A DNA stretch of 64,000 nucleotides from NCBI RefSeq assembly GCF_004346865.1, contig NZ_SMGR01000001.1, positions 868,001-932,000 of the forward strand, given 5' to 3'. The notes beneath the pieces are model-generated. The model searched no databases and was not told the DNA's origin. It saw only the letters and a list, made by a program, of their open reading frames with translations. Shown piece after piece: positions 10,162-19,412 of the stretch; position 1 is the first letter of the stretch; each line of letters begins with the position of its first letter. The position numbers and the translations under genes were made by a program. Source of the stretch: Shimia isoporae. Lineage in GTDB: Bacteria > Pseudomonadota > Alphaproteobacteria > Rhodobacterales > Rhodobacteraceae.

Positions 10162-10781
10162 TCGAAACCTTCGGTTACCGGCCGGGACAGGGCATTGCCC
10201 GTCTTGACCTTCATCTCAAGCGGCTTGAGCGGTCCGCCGCGGCGCTGGGATTTGAGTTTGAGCCAAAGGCCGTTCAAACAGCAGTGGCGGAGATCCGTGG
10301 CAAAGAGGCGTTGCGCTGCAGGCTGACGCTTGGAGCCGCAGGGGATGTTGAAATCACAACTGCCGCAATGCCGCCTGCGGCAAACGCGCCTTGGGTTTTT
10401 CGCATCGCCGAGGAGAGTCTTTCATCTGCCGATCCCTATCTACAATACAAGACGACGCGCCGTGCCGTGTATGACCGTTGGCGGGCGGATTTGCCGGATG
10501 GTGTTCAGGAGTGGGTGTTCCTCAACGAGCATGGCGAAGTTTGTGAAGGGACCATCACGAACATTACGGTCACAACGCAGGAGGGCGAACGACTGACGCC
10601 TCCGATCGCGGCCGGATGTTTGCCCGGGGTTTACCGGGAGAGCCGATTGCGAAAGGGCTTGTTGGTTGAAGCGCGTTTGACCCTTGAGGACCTGAGGTGT
10701 GCCAAGAGCATCAACCTAGTGAATTCATTGCGTGGATCGACGAATGCACATTGGGATTGCAACTGCAGTTTCTTTCGGTGA
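10116..10781 (+). CDS. class IV aminotransferase, PabC-like (aminodeoxychorismate lyase)
   Basis: 221-residue PLP fold-type IV protein, probably the 4-amino-4-deoxychorismate lyase partner of the preceding PabB. LYQYKTTRR-like text (LQYKTTRRAVYD) includes the candidate PLP lysine, and EVCEGTITNI and LPGVYR are typical of the family. The GTG at 10116 is chosen because AGGAGG precedes it; this places the start inside pabB, a 46-bp overlap that suggests translational coupling. The last dozen residues (after NSLRG) do not look like the usual family end, so a late frameshift in the tail is possible but unproven. Confidence 0.85.
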   Translation: MESPFCEAQRDGTRLIETFGYRPGQGIARLDLHLKRLERSAAALGFEFEPKAVQTAVAEIRGKEALRCRLTLGAAGDVEITTAAMPPAANAPWVFRIAEESLSSADPYLQYKTTRRAVYDRWRADLPDGVQEWVFLNEHGEVCEGTITNITVTTQEGERLTPPIAAGCLPGVYRESRLRKGLLVEARLTLEDLRCAKSINLVNSLRGSTNAHWDCNCSFFR

Positions 10782-10925
10782 GCGGAGCAACAATCCAAGG
10801 CGTACCTTTTGCTATGTCCGAACTGATCGTGCTCGGGTTCTGAAATGCCTCTTCGCCGGTCAATCCGGACTTGTCCGAATCCCGTAAGTGTCTTCATGTG
10901 ACACCGCGCAGCAGGGAAAACAGGC

Positions 10926-11591
10926 ATGGGCACTCAATCGACCATATCCCAGAATTATCGTTGGCAGCTTTGCGTCGAGTTCTGCCTTCTTTTTGTTGCG
11001 GCGCCAGTTCTGATCGCAACGCTTTTGCCAGCGACCGTCATGTTCACAGCCTTGTTCGCGTTGACGGCATTGGGATTAGGGCTTTTGCATATTACGCTAG
11101 GCTTTCGCTGGCATTTTCTGCGCGAGGGAATATCGGAAATCAAGCTTGGGGAAACTTTGGTTTTCACAGCTTTGATGTTCATCGCCTGTTTCGGTGTGAT
11201 GCGAATTTTTGCATCGGAAGCCGCGTTCTTTTTGCTGCGCAACGAGCCACTTTTGTTGCTGATGATACTGATTTTCTACCCAATCGTGTCCGCGTTGCCG
11301 CAGGAGCTGGTTTTTCGCCCTCTTTTCTTCCGCCGCTATAAGGCAATCCTGCCTGACGGCGCGGCGTCGATCTGGCTGAATGCAGCGCTGTTTTCGCTGG
11401 CGCATCTGATGTACTGGAGTTGGATCGTTGCGATCATGACCTTCATTGGAGGTCTAATATTCGCCCATTCCTACAAAGAAAGGCGTTCGCTGCCGCTCGC
11501 GGTGCTGCAGCACGCCATCGCGGGCAATATCATCTTTTTGGTGGGCTTGGGCGTGTTTTTCTATTCCGGCAACGTGGTCCGGCCGTTTTGA
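10926..11591 (+). CDS. CPBP-family intramembrane metalloprotease
   Basis: 221-residue multi-spanning membrane protein of the CAAX protease/bacteriocin-processing (Abi/CPBP) family. Motif 1 reads PQELVFRPLFFRR (Glu127, Arg131), so the first of the two family glutamates is Gln here. Motif 2 is FSLAH with His160, and motif 3 is LQHAIAGN. Six or more hydrophobic segments are visible. ATG 10926 starts a complete family-length protein. Substrate unknown; immunity, processing or peptidase roles are all possible. Confidence 0.85.
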   Translation: MGTQSTISQNYRWQLCVEFCLLFVAAPVLIATLLPATVMFTALFALTALGLGLLHITLGFRWHFLREGISEIKLGETLVFTALMFIACFGVMRIFASEAAFFLLRNEPLLLLMILIFYPIVSALPQELVFRPLFFRRYKAILPDGAASIWLNAALFSLAHLMYWSWIVAIMTFIGGLIFAHSYKERRSLPLAVLQHAIAGNIIFLVGLGVFFYSGNVVRPF

Positions 11592-11682
11592 ACCATTTTG
11601 GAAGGCTGTTCCCTTGACTTTGGCCGCCCAAACAGGTGTATCGGCGCGACTGTAGATATTCACCCTGAAAGAGGGCCCGCAC

Positions 11683-13539
11683 ATGCACGCCTTTCGCAGC
11701 CACACCTGCGCCGACCTGAACAAATCCAATGTGGGCGAGACCGTCCGCCTGTCCGGCTGGGTGCACCGCATCCGCGACCACGGCGGTATCCTGTTTGTCG
11801 ACCTGCGCGATCACTACGGCATCACTCAGGTTCTGTGTGATCCGGACAGTCCGGTTTTTTCCGAGATGGAAAAGGTGCGCAGCGAATGGTGTATCCGCAT
11901 CGATGGCAATGTGAAGGCGCGTGACGAGGATTTGGTGAATGACAAGATCCCGACCGGGGAGATCGAAGTCTTTGTGCGCGATCTCGAGGTTTTGGGCGAT
12001 GCCGACGAACTGCCGCTGATGGTCTTTGGTGATCAGGAGTATCCCGAAGAGACCAGACTGAAGTACCGGTTCCTTGATTTGCGTCGCGAGCAGATGCAAC
12101 AGAACATGACATTGCGTTCTGATGTGGTTGCCTCCATGCGCAAGCGCATGTGGGACAAGAACTTCCGCGAGTACCAGACTCCGATTATTACCGCATCCTC
12201 GCCAGAAGGTGCGCGCGACTTCCTCGTCCCCTCCCGTCTGCATCCCGGTAAATTCTATGCTCTGCCGCAGGCGCCGCAGCAGTTCAAACAGCTGATGATG
12301 GTTGCGGGTTTTGACAAGTATTTCCAGATCGCGCCTTGCTTCCGTGACGAAGACCCGCGTGCGGACCGTTCCCCAACCGATTTCTACCAGCTCGATATGG
12401 AAATGTCGTTTGTGGAGCAGCAGGACGTCTTTGACACCATCGCGCCGGTTTTGGCGGGCGTGTTCGAAGAGTTCGGTGGTGATCGTAAGGTAGATGCACC
12501 GCAGGATTGGCCTCAAATTCCCTATGCCGAAGCGGCGTTGAAGTATGGTTCGGACAAGCCTGACCTTCGCAACCCCATCGAAATGCAAGTGGTGTCCGAA
12601 CATTTTGCCGGTTCCGGCTTTGCGATCTTTGCCAAGCTTCTGGAACAGGAAGGTACCGAAGTGCGGGCTATTCCGGCGCCGACCGGTGGAAGCCGCAAGT
12701 TCTGTGACCGCATGAACAAATTTGCCCAGCAGGAAGGTTTGCCGGGCATGGGCTACATCTTCTGGCGCAAACAGTCTGCGGACACCATCGCGCAGGAGCA
12801 GGGCATTTCCGTTAAGGAAGTGAATGCCAAGATCAAAGCCGGTGAAATCGTCCTTGGTGAGGAGGCCGCCGGGCCTCTGGCCAAGAACATCGGCCCGGAA
12901 CGCACCGAGGCGATCCGTCAACAGCTTGGGTTGGGCGTGGGCGACGCGGCCTTCTTCCTTGGTGGCAAGCCGAAGGCGTTTGAGCCGGTTGCAGGCCGTG
13001 CCCGGAACGTGATTGGCGAAGAGCTTGGCCTGACCGACAAAAACCGTTTCGCCTTCGCATGGATCGTGGACTTCCCGATCTATGAGGCGGACGAAGAGAC
13101 AGGCAAGATCGACTTTGAGCACAATCCGTTCTCTATGCCGCAAGGTGGGCTTGATGCGCTGAACGGAGATCCTCTGGCGGTGAAAGGCTATCAGTACGAC
13201 TTGGCTTGCAACGGGTATGAACTGGTGTCGGGGGCGATCCGGAACCACAAGCCCGAGATCATGTTGAAAGCGTTTGAACTCGCCGGTTATGACGAAAACG
13301 AAGTGAAATCCCGTTTTGGGGCCCTTTATAAAGCCTTCCAGTACGGCGCTCCGCCGCACGGCGGCTGTGCCGCGGGTGTGGATCGTATTGTGATGTTGCT
13401 GGCCGACCAGCAAAACATCCGTGAAGTGATGCTCTTCCCGATGAACCAACGTGCGGAAGACCTCATGATGAATGCGCCGTCTGAGCCTGCCGCAGAACAG
13501 TTGATGGAGTTGAACCTGCGGGTCATTCCCCAGGAGTGA
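11683..13539 (+). CDS. aspS: aspartyl-tRNA synthetase
   Basis: 618-residue class II aaRS that charges tRNA with Asp. The N-terminal OB-fold anticodon domain ([20 protein letters not shown]) is followed by motif 2 ([23 protein letters not shown]), a GAD insert domain in the middle, and motif 3 near the end ([22 protein letters not shown]). RBS AAAGAGGG precedes the ATG. A TTGACT at 11614 could be part of the promoter but no good -10 was found. Whether it is discriminating cannot be settled from sequence alone. A terminator follows. Confidence 0.98.
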   Translation: MHAFRSHTCADLNKSNVGETVRLSGWVHRIRDHGGILFVDLRDHYGITQVLCDPDSPVFSEMEKVRSEWCIRIDGNVKARDEDLVNDKIPTGEIEVFVRDLEVLGDADELPLMVFGDQEYPEETRLKYRFLDLRREQMQQNMTLRSDVVASMRKRMWDKNFREYQTPIITASSPEGARDFLVPSRLHPGKFYALPQAPQQFKQLMMVAGFDKYFQIAPCFRDEDPRADRSPTDFYQLDMEMSFVEQQDVFDTIAPVLAGVFEEFGGDRKVDAPQDWPQIPYAEAALKYGSDKPDLRNPIEMQVVSEHFAGSGFAIFAKLLEQEGTEVRAIPAPTGGSRKFCDRMNKFAQQEGLPGMGYIFWRKQSADTIAQEQGISVKEVNAKIKAGEIVLGEEAAGPLAKNIGPERTEAIRQQLGLGVGDAAFFLGGKPKAFEPVAGRARNVIGEELGLTDKNRFAFAWIVDFPIYEADEETGKIDFEHNPFSMPQGGLDALNGDPLAVKGYQYDLACNGYELVSGAIRNHKPEIMLKAFELAGYDENEVKSRFGALYKAFQYGAPPHGGCAAGVDRIVMLLADQQNIREVMLFPMNQRAEDLMMNAPSEPAAEQLMELNLRVIPQE

Positions 13540-13563
13540 TCCTTGTTTGATCGCAAAGTCTTT

Positions 13564-13596
13564 AGCCGCCTCTGGTGTCCAGAGGCGGCTTTTTCT
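13564..13596 (+). terminator. aspS terminator
   Basis: AGCCGCCTCTGG and CCAGAGGCGGCT form a 12-bp stem with a short loop (TGT), followed directly by TTTTT. It lies about 25 bp after the aspS stop. Confidence 0.95.
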
Positions 13597-13683
13597 TGCC
13601 GGTTGTTTTCTGTGAGCGATCCGGTGCTGTGAATCGATCCGAACTCGCGTACACTGGCTGTGCACGAAGCGAAGAGAGTCACT

Positions 13684-15078
13684 ATGTCTTTTACTCCTGT
13701 TTTGGCGGCACAAAGGTTCGGATACGGACTATCTCCGGTTCAGAAGCCACCCGCTTCTGTTAATGCGATGTTGAAGTCGTTGAACGGGCCAGATGTTGCT
13801 GCCCAACGGTTTCCGCTTCCTTCGACCGAAGAAGTCCACGCTGTGACTGCCGAATTCAGAGCCCTTCGCAAATCGAAGCGGATGGCGGTTGAGGCGGGCG
13901 ACCCAGACGGAGTAGACGCGGAAGCTCTTCGAAACTTTCACAAAAGAACACGGCCGGTGGTCGCCAACTGGTCTAAACAACGTCTTACGCGGCGGGTTTG
14001 GGCAGAAGACGGCTTTCGTGAGCGACTTGTCGATTTTTGGGCCGATCATTTTGCGGCGCCCGGTAAGGACTACGAGCGCAGAACCAATGAGGAAAACTAT
14101 GTAGAGGTCGCCATCAGACCCTATGTTGCCGGTCGCTTTGAGGACATGTTGATTGCTGCAGCGTTGCATCCGCAGATGCTTCATTTCCTGGATCAGACCT
14201 TGTCGATCGGGCCAAACAGCAGTTTTTCGGACAGGCGAAAAGATCGGGTTGTCGGCCTCAATGAAAATCTTGCGCGTGAAATTCTCGAACTACACACGCT
14301 TGGCGTCGGGGGCAGCTACACTCAGGTGGATGTGCGGGAACTTGCAGAACTGCTCACCGGAGTGCGGGCAATCCGCGACAAGGAAATGCAGTTTGATGCG
14401 AACAGAGCCGAACCCGGTGCTGAAACCATTCTTGGAAAGTCTTACGGCGGTTCGCGTCGGGCCAGTCTGGAGGATGTAACGGATGCACTGCGAGACCTAG
14501 CCCGACATCCGGATACGGCCAGACATCTGGCAGAGAAAATGGCGATCCACTTCATTGCCGACGCACCGGACAGGGACTTGGTTGAGGATATGAAGGCAGC
14601 CTATCTGGACTCGCAGGGCGACCTGGCTGTTATGACGGAAGCCATGCTGAAAAACCCAACGGCTTGGAGCCCCGAGCGGCGGAACTTCAAGCAGCCGCTG
14701 GTGTTCGTTGCGTCGGCCTTACGGGGGCTGGGGGTTGAGCCGCAAACGCTTCAGGAGATGCGGCAAGGTCAGCTTTACAGATTTGTCCGGCGACCGCTTT
14801 CCACGATGGGACAGCCTTTGGGGCGCCCTCTCGGGCCAGACGGATTTGAAGAAGGCGATGCGCATTGGCTGAGTCCACAGGGGCTGGGAGCCCGATTGCA
14901 ATGGAGCCTGTCCGTGCCATCCGCGCTAACGGATCCGTTGCCGGATCCGAGGGCCTTTGTCGTGGATGTTCTGGGCGAGGATGTGCCTCCCGAAGTACTA
15001 TTTGCCGCGCAGGCGGCTGAAAGTCGGCGCGAAGGTGTGGCGCTGGTGTTGATGTCTCCAGCATTTCAAAGGGTATGA
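13684..15078 (+). CDS. DUF1800 family protein
   Basis: 464-residue DUF1800 protein. The ATG at 13684 follows GAAGAGAG and gives the family-typical opening (AAQRFGYGLSP). Features include FWADHFA near residue 120, NENLAREILELHTLGV, and FKQPLVFVASALR in the C-terminal part. No signal peptide is seen. It is followed 7 bp later by a DUF1501 gene, the usual partner. Biochemical role is not established for this pair; an exported or surface-associated function is only an inference from the partner's Tat signal. Confidence 0.9.
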   Translation: MSFTPVLAAQRFGYGLSPVQKPPASVNAMLKSLNGPDVAAQRFPLPSTEEVHAVTAEFRALRKSKRMAVEAGDPDGVDAEALRNFHKRTRPVVANWSKQRLTRRVWAEDGFRERLVDFWADHFAAPGKDYERRTNEENYVEVAIRPYVAGRFEDMLIAAALHPQMLHFLDQTLSIGPNSSFSDRRKDRVVGLNENLAREILELHTLGVGGSYTQVDVRELAELLTGVRAIRDKEMQFDANRAEPGAETILGKSYGGSRRASLEDVTDALRDLARHPDTARHLAEKMAIHFIADAPDRDLVEDMKAAYLDSQGDLAVMTEAMLKNPTAWSPERRNFKQPLVFVASALRGLGVEPQTLQEMRQGQLYRFVRRPLSTMGQPLGRPLGPDGFEEGDAHWLSPQGLGARLQWSLSVPSALTDPLPDPRAFVVDVLGEDVPPEVLFAAQAAESRREGVALVLMSPAFQRV

Positions 15079-15085
15079 GGGCGCG

Positions 15086-16315
15086 ATGGCTAAGGGACTG
15101 ACACGACGACGTTTTCTGGCGCAGGGTGCGTTGGTTGGGTGCTCGTTGGCGGCGTCGCCGTTGATCACACAGGTGAGTTTTGCTGCTGCGCCAACTGACC
15201 ATCGTCTGGTGGTGATCATCTTGCGCGGCGGTCTTGATGGGCTTGATCTGGTACGCCCCCGACATGAAAAGATCCTGTCGACGTTGCGCCCAACGCTGGC
15301 AGCCTCCTCCGACTCGGAAATTCCGCTTCAGGATGGCTTTGCCCTACATCCTGAGTGCGCACCACTTTATCCCATGTGGCAGGCGGGCGAGCTTGCCTTT
15401 GTTCAGGCCGTGTCCACGCCTTACCGCGACAAACGCAGCCATTTTGATGGACAAGACTTGCTCGAAGCTGGTCTTGGCGCGTTGGACGGCCCGGCCCGCG
15501 ATGGCTGGCTCAATCGGGCAATCAGCGCGATGGGAGGGATGGGTGTCCAGACGGCCTATGCCATTGGCGCTGACCCGATGCTTTTGAGCCGTGGACCGGC
15601 GGAAATGACGAGTTGGTCGCCGGATGTTGATTTTGTTCTTTCGGAGCAGGGGATTTCCTTGATGCAGCAGACCATGCGCGGCGACCCTGAAATGGCTCAC
15701 GCCATGGGAACGGCATTGGGGCTGGCCAGTTTCGGCGGGATGGGCGCGAATGCCGAAATCGGCGACATGGAAGAGGCCATGGACGCGATGATGGACACGT
15801 CGGGCAAGGGGGCCGGCAAGGCGCATTTGAGAGTTGCCTCTTTCGCGGCAGAGCAGTTGCGGGCTGACGCGCGGATTGCATGCTTTTCGTTGGGTGGGTG
15901 GGACACGCACGCCGGTCAAAGCAGGGCATTGCGCCGGCCTTTGGGGCAGTTGGTCGACACGCTGTTGACCCTCAAAGGCGGCATGGGCGCAGCCGCCTGG
16001 CAGCGGACAACCGTGGTTGCGATGACCGAGTTCGGGCGCACCGCGGCGGAGAATGGTACACGTGGCACCGATCACGGCACGGGCGGTGCCATGGTTCTGG
16101 CTGGCGGCGCACTGCGAGGCGCCGCGGTCCTTGGCAAATGGCCCGGGCTGGATGAGGCGGATTTGTACAAACGCCGCGACCTTCGGCCCACTCAGGACGT
16201 GCGGCGGTGGGCGGCTTGGGCCTTGCGATCAAGTTTCGGTTTGGAGCGTAGTCTACTGGAAACGCAGGTCTTTCCGGGTCTGGACATGGGAGACGATCCG
16301 AAACTGCTCGCCTGA
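15086..16315 (+). CDS. DUF1501 family protein with Tat signal
   Basis: 409-residue DUF1501 protein, distantly related to sulfatase/alkaline-phosphatase-fold proteins. The N-terminus carries a twin-arginine signal (TRRRFLAQGALVG followed by a hydrophobic stretch and an Ala-rich cleavage region). Conserved stretches are ILRGGLDGLDLV near residue 50, YRDKRSHFDGQDLLE, SLGGWDTHAGQ and MTEFGRTAAENGTRGTDHG, the last with potential metal-binding residues. It is the downstream member of a two-gene operon with DUF1800. Substrate unknown. Confidence 0.92.
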   Translation: MAKGLTRRRFLAQGALVGCSLAASPLITQVSFAAAPTDHRLVVIILRGGLDGLDLVRPRHEKILSTLRPTLAASSDSEIPLQDGFALHPECAPLYPMWQAGELAFVQAVSTPYRDKRSHFDGQDLLEAGLGALDGPARDGWLNRAISAMGGMGVQTAYAIGADPMLLSRGPAEMTSWSPDVDFVLSEQGISLMQQTMRGDPEMAHAMGTALGLASFGGMGANAEIGDMEEAMDAMMDTSGKGAGKAHLRVASFAAEQLRADARIACFSLGGWDTHAGQSRALRRPLGQLVDTLLTLKGGMGAAAWQRTTVVAMTEFGRTAAENGTRGTDHGTGGAMVLAGGALRGAAVLGKWPGLDEADLYKRRDLRPTQDVRRWAAWALRSSFGLERSLLETQVFPGLDMGDDPKLLA

Positions 16316-16389
16316 CGCGGTGCGATGCCTTTTTCTTGGCAGCACGCGACCTTTGTGCCACTGATGCTCAAAAGACTGGAGCAGGCCGA

Positions 16390-17103
16390 ATGACTGACGC
16401 TAGACCGATTGGTTTTGCGGTGCCCGATTGGACGCCGCCCTCTGCGCCGAAAGGCGCAGTGCTTGAAGGGGACCATGCCCGCCTTGAGCCTTTGAGCGCA
16501 CAGCGTCATGCCGCCCTTTTGTTTCGTGCTTATCAGGCAGATGACGCGGTGTGGGACTATTTGCCTTATGGCCCGTTTCATTCAGCGGCGGCCTATCACC
16601 GTTGGGTGCATGAAGCCGAAGCGGAAACGGATCCCTTTTTCTATGCAATTTTTGACAAGGCAAAGGGAATCTATACAGGCGTTGCGTCGTATTTGAGGAT
16701 CGCACCCGAGGCAGGCTCCATCGAAGTCGGTAACATCAATTTCGCGCCGGTAATGCAAGGCACGCCTGTGGCGACAGAGACCATGTTTCTGATGATGAAA
16801 TGGGCTTTTGAGTCAGGGTATCGTCGTTACGAGTGGAAATGCGATGCGCTCAACAAGCCGTCGCGCCGTGCGGCACAGCGCTTGGGCTTGAGCTATGAGG
16901 GCATTTTTCGCCAGGCCACCGTGTATAAAGGGCGGAACCGTGACACGGCTTGGTTTGCAGCGATCGACAAGGAATGGCCCGCTTTGAAAGAAGCATTCGA
17001 GCTTTGGCTGTCGCCGCGCAATTTCGATGAGGCGGGGCAACAGCGTGAAAAGCTTAGCGATCTGACTCGGCTGGTGCGCGCGGCGGACGATCCGACGCTT
17101 TAG
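16390..17103 (+). CDS. GNAT-family N-acetyltransferase (RimJ/RimL type)
   Basis: 237-residue GNAT-fold acetyltransferase of the RimL-like class, which transfer acetyl from acetyl-CoA to amines or protein N-termini. GDHARLEPLS is the usual first strand, GNINFAPVMQGTPVATE lies at the acetyl-CoA site, and YEWKCDALNKPSRRAAQRLG is the signature C-terminal part. It ends with a 4-bp tail-to-tail overlap with the response regulator on the other strand. Substrate unknown. Confidence 0.9.
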   Translation: MTDARPIGFAVPDWTPPSAPKGAVLEGDHARLEPLSAQRHAALLFRAYQADDAVWDYLPYGPFHSAAAYHRWVHEAEAETDPFFYAIFDKAKGIYTGVASYLRIAPEAGSIEVGNINFAPVMQGTPVATETMFLMMKWAFESGYRRYEWKCDALNKPSRRAAQRLGLSYEGIFRQATVYKGRNRDTAWFAAIDKEWPALKEAFELWLSPRNFDEAGQQREKLSDLTRLVRAADDPTL

Positions 17104-17819
17104 ATCACTGCGGTCTCTTCGAGGCGGTGTTTCAGCAGGTCGTTCAGCCGAGATACATCCTTGGCCAACTCCGCTCCGGAGTGCTGTGCAGCGGAGACGG
17201 TCTTTACCGCCCCGAGAAGGGCGTCATCACGGGCGCTGTGTGCGATGCTCGAAAGGAATTGGGCCACGTAGTCAACGACATGGGCGTCGCCGGGGTGGGT
17301 GGACAGGGTGTCGGACGCGTGAAGCAAGTCGTCGCGGAGTGCAACCGGATCGGCTTCCATCACGTCTTCCGGAAGGCGGCGCGGGCCTTTGGGTTGCCGG
17401 TCTTTCGGCAGGCGTGAGAGGATCTCCGACTGGAATTGCGCCAGGCCGGTCAGCGGTTTGGCGATAAAGCCGTCGGCACCAGCGGCCATCGCTGCTTCTT
17501 CGGAAAAGTCGTCGCCCGAGGTGGCGAGAAGCACTTCGACCCGCGGGGTTGCCTGTGCCAGTTCCTCGATCAGCTCGGTGCCGGAACCGTCGGGCAGGCC
17601 GAGATCGACAATCACCACCGAAGGCATATAGGTCTTGAGGTGACGGTGAGCGGCGGCAAGGCTGTCGGCACGGCGGATACGTGCACCGGAGCGCACACAC
17701 ATCATGCGCAGGGCATCTGATGCAAAACGGCTGTCCTCGACAACGAGAACGGCCATGCCCAACAGCGGACGTTGGGCGGTGGGCGTGAACAGGGGCGACA
17801 GCGGCAGCGGGTCGTTCAT
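17100..17819 (-). CDS. response regulator with receiver domain
   Basis: 239-residue protein with a receiver domain at about residues 20-135: acidic residues in VLVVEDS, phospho-acceptor Asp72 in VIVDLGLPDGSG, and Lys121 in FIAKPL. The C-terminal 90 residues are predicted helical and contain no DNA-binding, GGDEF or EAL motif; they could be a phosphotransfer-like or partner-binding helix bundle, but the phospho-His motif is not obvious. ATG 17819 is preferred to the upstream in-frame codon because AGGAACCC precedes it. No histidine kinase is adjacent. Confidence 0.85.
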   Translation of the reverse strand: MNDPLPLSPLFTPTAQRPLLGMAVLVVEDSRFASDALRMMCVRSGARIRRADSLAAAHRHLKTYMPSVVIVDLGLPDGSGTELIEELAQATPRVEVLLATSGDDFSEEAAMAAGADGFIAKPLTGLAQFQSEILSRLPKDRQPKGPRRLPEDVMEADPVALRDDLLHASDTLSTHPGDAHVVDYVAQFLSSIAHSARDDALLGAVKTVSAAQHSGAELAKDVSRLNDLLKHRLEETAVI

Positions 17820-17983
17820 ATTGGGTTCCTGACATTCTGACAGATAAAAATTTTCGCGACTCACCATAGGGAGTCGTGGCTAACGGAACGTTAATCGCGC
17901 CGCGACCCTGTGCCGCTTGCGCGCGGGCCTGCAGCACCGCATAAGGACGGGCGAAGCGAGGGCTGACTCTTTGGGAGAGAGAT

Positions 17984-18388
17984 ATGATTGGACGTTTGAA
18001 CCACGTCGCCATTGCCGTGCCGGATCTTGAAGCGGCAAGTGAGCAATACCGCAGCGCCCTTGGGGCCAAAGTCGGTGCGCCTCAGGACGAACCTGATCAT
18101 GGTGTAACCGTGGTATTTATCGAATTGCCGAACACCAAAATCGAACTGCTTTATCCGCTGGGAGAAGACAGCCCGATCAACGGGTTTCTCGAAAAGAACC
18201 CGTCGGGTGGCATTCACCACGTGTGCTATGAGGTTGAAGACATCATTGCCGCGCGCGATCACCTTAAAGAATCTGGCGCCCGGGTGCTAGGAAACGGAGA
18301 GCCGAAGATCGGCGCACACGGCAAGCCGGTGTTGTTCCTGCATCCGAAAGACTTCAACGGCTGCTTGGTCGAACTCGAGCAGGTGTAA
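17984..18388 (+). CDS. mce: methylmalonyl-CoA epimerase
   Basis: 134-residue vicinal-oxygen-chelate (glyoxalase) fold protein that interconverts (S)- and (R)-methylmalonyl-CoA on the propionyl-CoA to succinyl-CoA route. Metal-ligand context is visible as LNHVAIAVPDL at the start, GGIHHVCYEVEDI in the middle and HPKDFNGCLVELEQ at the end; length is family-typical. RBS GGGAGAGAG precedes the ATG. The pcc genes it serves are about 37 kb away in this window; the next gene is a DUF1467 membrane protein. Confidence 0.95.
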   Translation: MIGRLNHVAIAVPDLEAASEQYRSALGAKVGAPQDEPDHGVTVVFIELPNTKIELLYPLGEDSPINGFLEKNPSGGIHHVCYEVEDIIAARDHLKESGARVLGNGEPKIGAHGKPVLFLHPKDFNGCLVELEQV

Positions 18389-18439
18389 GCCGTAACATCA
18401 GGCCTCGTGCTGTGTGCGGGGCCGACAAGAGGAAACGCT

Positions 18440-18745
18440 ATGGGTATCACGTCAGCACTCGTTCTTTACGCGGTCTGTTGGTTCATGATCTTTTTGATTG
18501 CGATCCCGATCCGCCTGCAAACGCAGGGAGATCTTGGCGAAGTTGTGCCCGGCACACAGGCAGGTGCGCCGGAGCATCATTTCCTCAAAACGAAAGCCAA
18601 GATTACCACTGTCGTTGCAGCGGTGGTCTGGGTGATCCTCTATCTGATCATCACATCGGGGATCATCACCGTACGGGATCTGGACTGGTTCAACCGAATG
18701 GCGCCTGAAGCTATCGAGGCTCCAGTCGGTGATACAGATGGGTAA
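18440..18745 (+). CDS. DUF1467 family membrane protein
   Basis: 101-residue protein with two hydrophobic segments (VLYAVCWFMIFLIAIPI and VVAAVVWVILYLIITSGII) around a conserved RLQTQGDLGEVVPGTQAGAPE loop, the signature of DUF1467. The ATG at 18440 follows AGAGGAAA. It lies 51 bp after mce, a frequent arrangement in this lineage. It overlaps the convergent EI24 gene by 35 bp. Function unknown. Confidence 0.9.
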   Translation: MGITSALVLYAVCWFMIFLIAIPIRLQTQGDLGEVVPGTQAGAPEHHFLKTKAKITTVVAAVVWVILYLIITSGIITVRDLDWFNRMAPEAIEAPVGDTDG

Positions 18746-19412
18746 AGGTCGCTGCGCCTAGGATCGGGATCACGAGGTTGATCAGCGGTATCGAAAGCGG
18801 CATTGCCATGAGTGTTCCAGCCAGCCAGATCGTGCCGCCATGCTTCTTTCGCAGCTGCTTAGCGCCATCGCGACCCAGGTGACGCATCGCTGCAAGTGTG
18901 AAGTATTCCCGCCCAAGCAGAAAACCGTTCATGCCCCAGAAGATGAACAGCGCAAACGGCGGAAACAACGCGTAGACGATCAACGCGACGATATTGGCGA
19001 AAATCAAAACCCCGAGAAAATTGACAGTGTCTTTCAAACCTTCGGCAAAGGGCACCGGCGGGACCTTGGGAATGTGGGGGTAGTGCCGCTCTTCTACAGC
19101 TTCAGCGACTTCATCAAGAAACATCGATGTTATGGCCGAGGCGACAGGCACCATCAAGAAAACGGACAAGGCAACCATCAGGAAGAATGATGTCCATGTG
19201 AATAAATCGCCCACCCAACTGATGTTGCCGAGCAACTCTTGCACCCACATGGCGGCGCCAAGCCAGTTCAGCAAAATAAGAAAGCCGGCATAGGCGGCGA
19301 CCAAGAGAGCGAACGTGAGCCCAATACCCTTGAAAAGTACGCGGCGGAATCGGGGATCTCCGACTTGGCCGAGGGCTGCAAAAAAGGATCCGACAACGGT
19401 TGTTACTGCCAT
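18711..19412 (-). CDS. EI24/CysZ-like membrane protein
   Basis: 233-residue polytopic membrane protein of the EI24 (CysZ-like) family; CysZ proteins mediate sulfate uptake, but that role is not shown for this group. Hydrophobic segments include LTFALLVAAYAGFLILL, FFLMVALSVFLMVPVAS, LIFANIVALIVYALFPPF and a C-terminal pair. The NGFLLGREYF motif is typical. The start overlaps the end of the upstream nitroreductase gene by 10 bp and its SD lies inside it, so they are co-translated. Confidence 0.85.
   Translation of the reverse strand: MAVTTVVGSFFAALGQVGDPRFRRVLFKGIGLTFALLVAAYAGFLILLNWLGAAMWVQELLGNISWVGDLFTWTSFFLMVALSVFLMVPVASAITSMFLDEVAEAVEERHYPHIPKVPPVPFAEGLKDTVNFLGVLIFANIVALIVYALFPPFALFIFWGMNGFLLGREYFTLAAMRHLGRDGAKQLRKKHGGTIWLAGTLMAMPLSIPLINLVIPILGAATFTHLYHRLEPR

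Noticed and set aside
11530..13713. 727-residue open frame antisense to aspS
   Set aside because: It covers the whole of aspS on the opposite strand and reads as an antisense shadow with no domain or signal.
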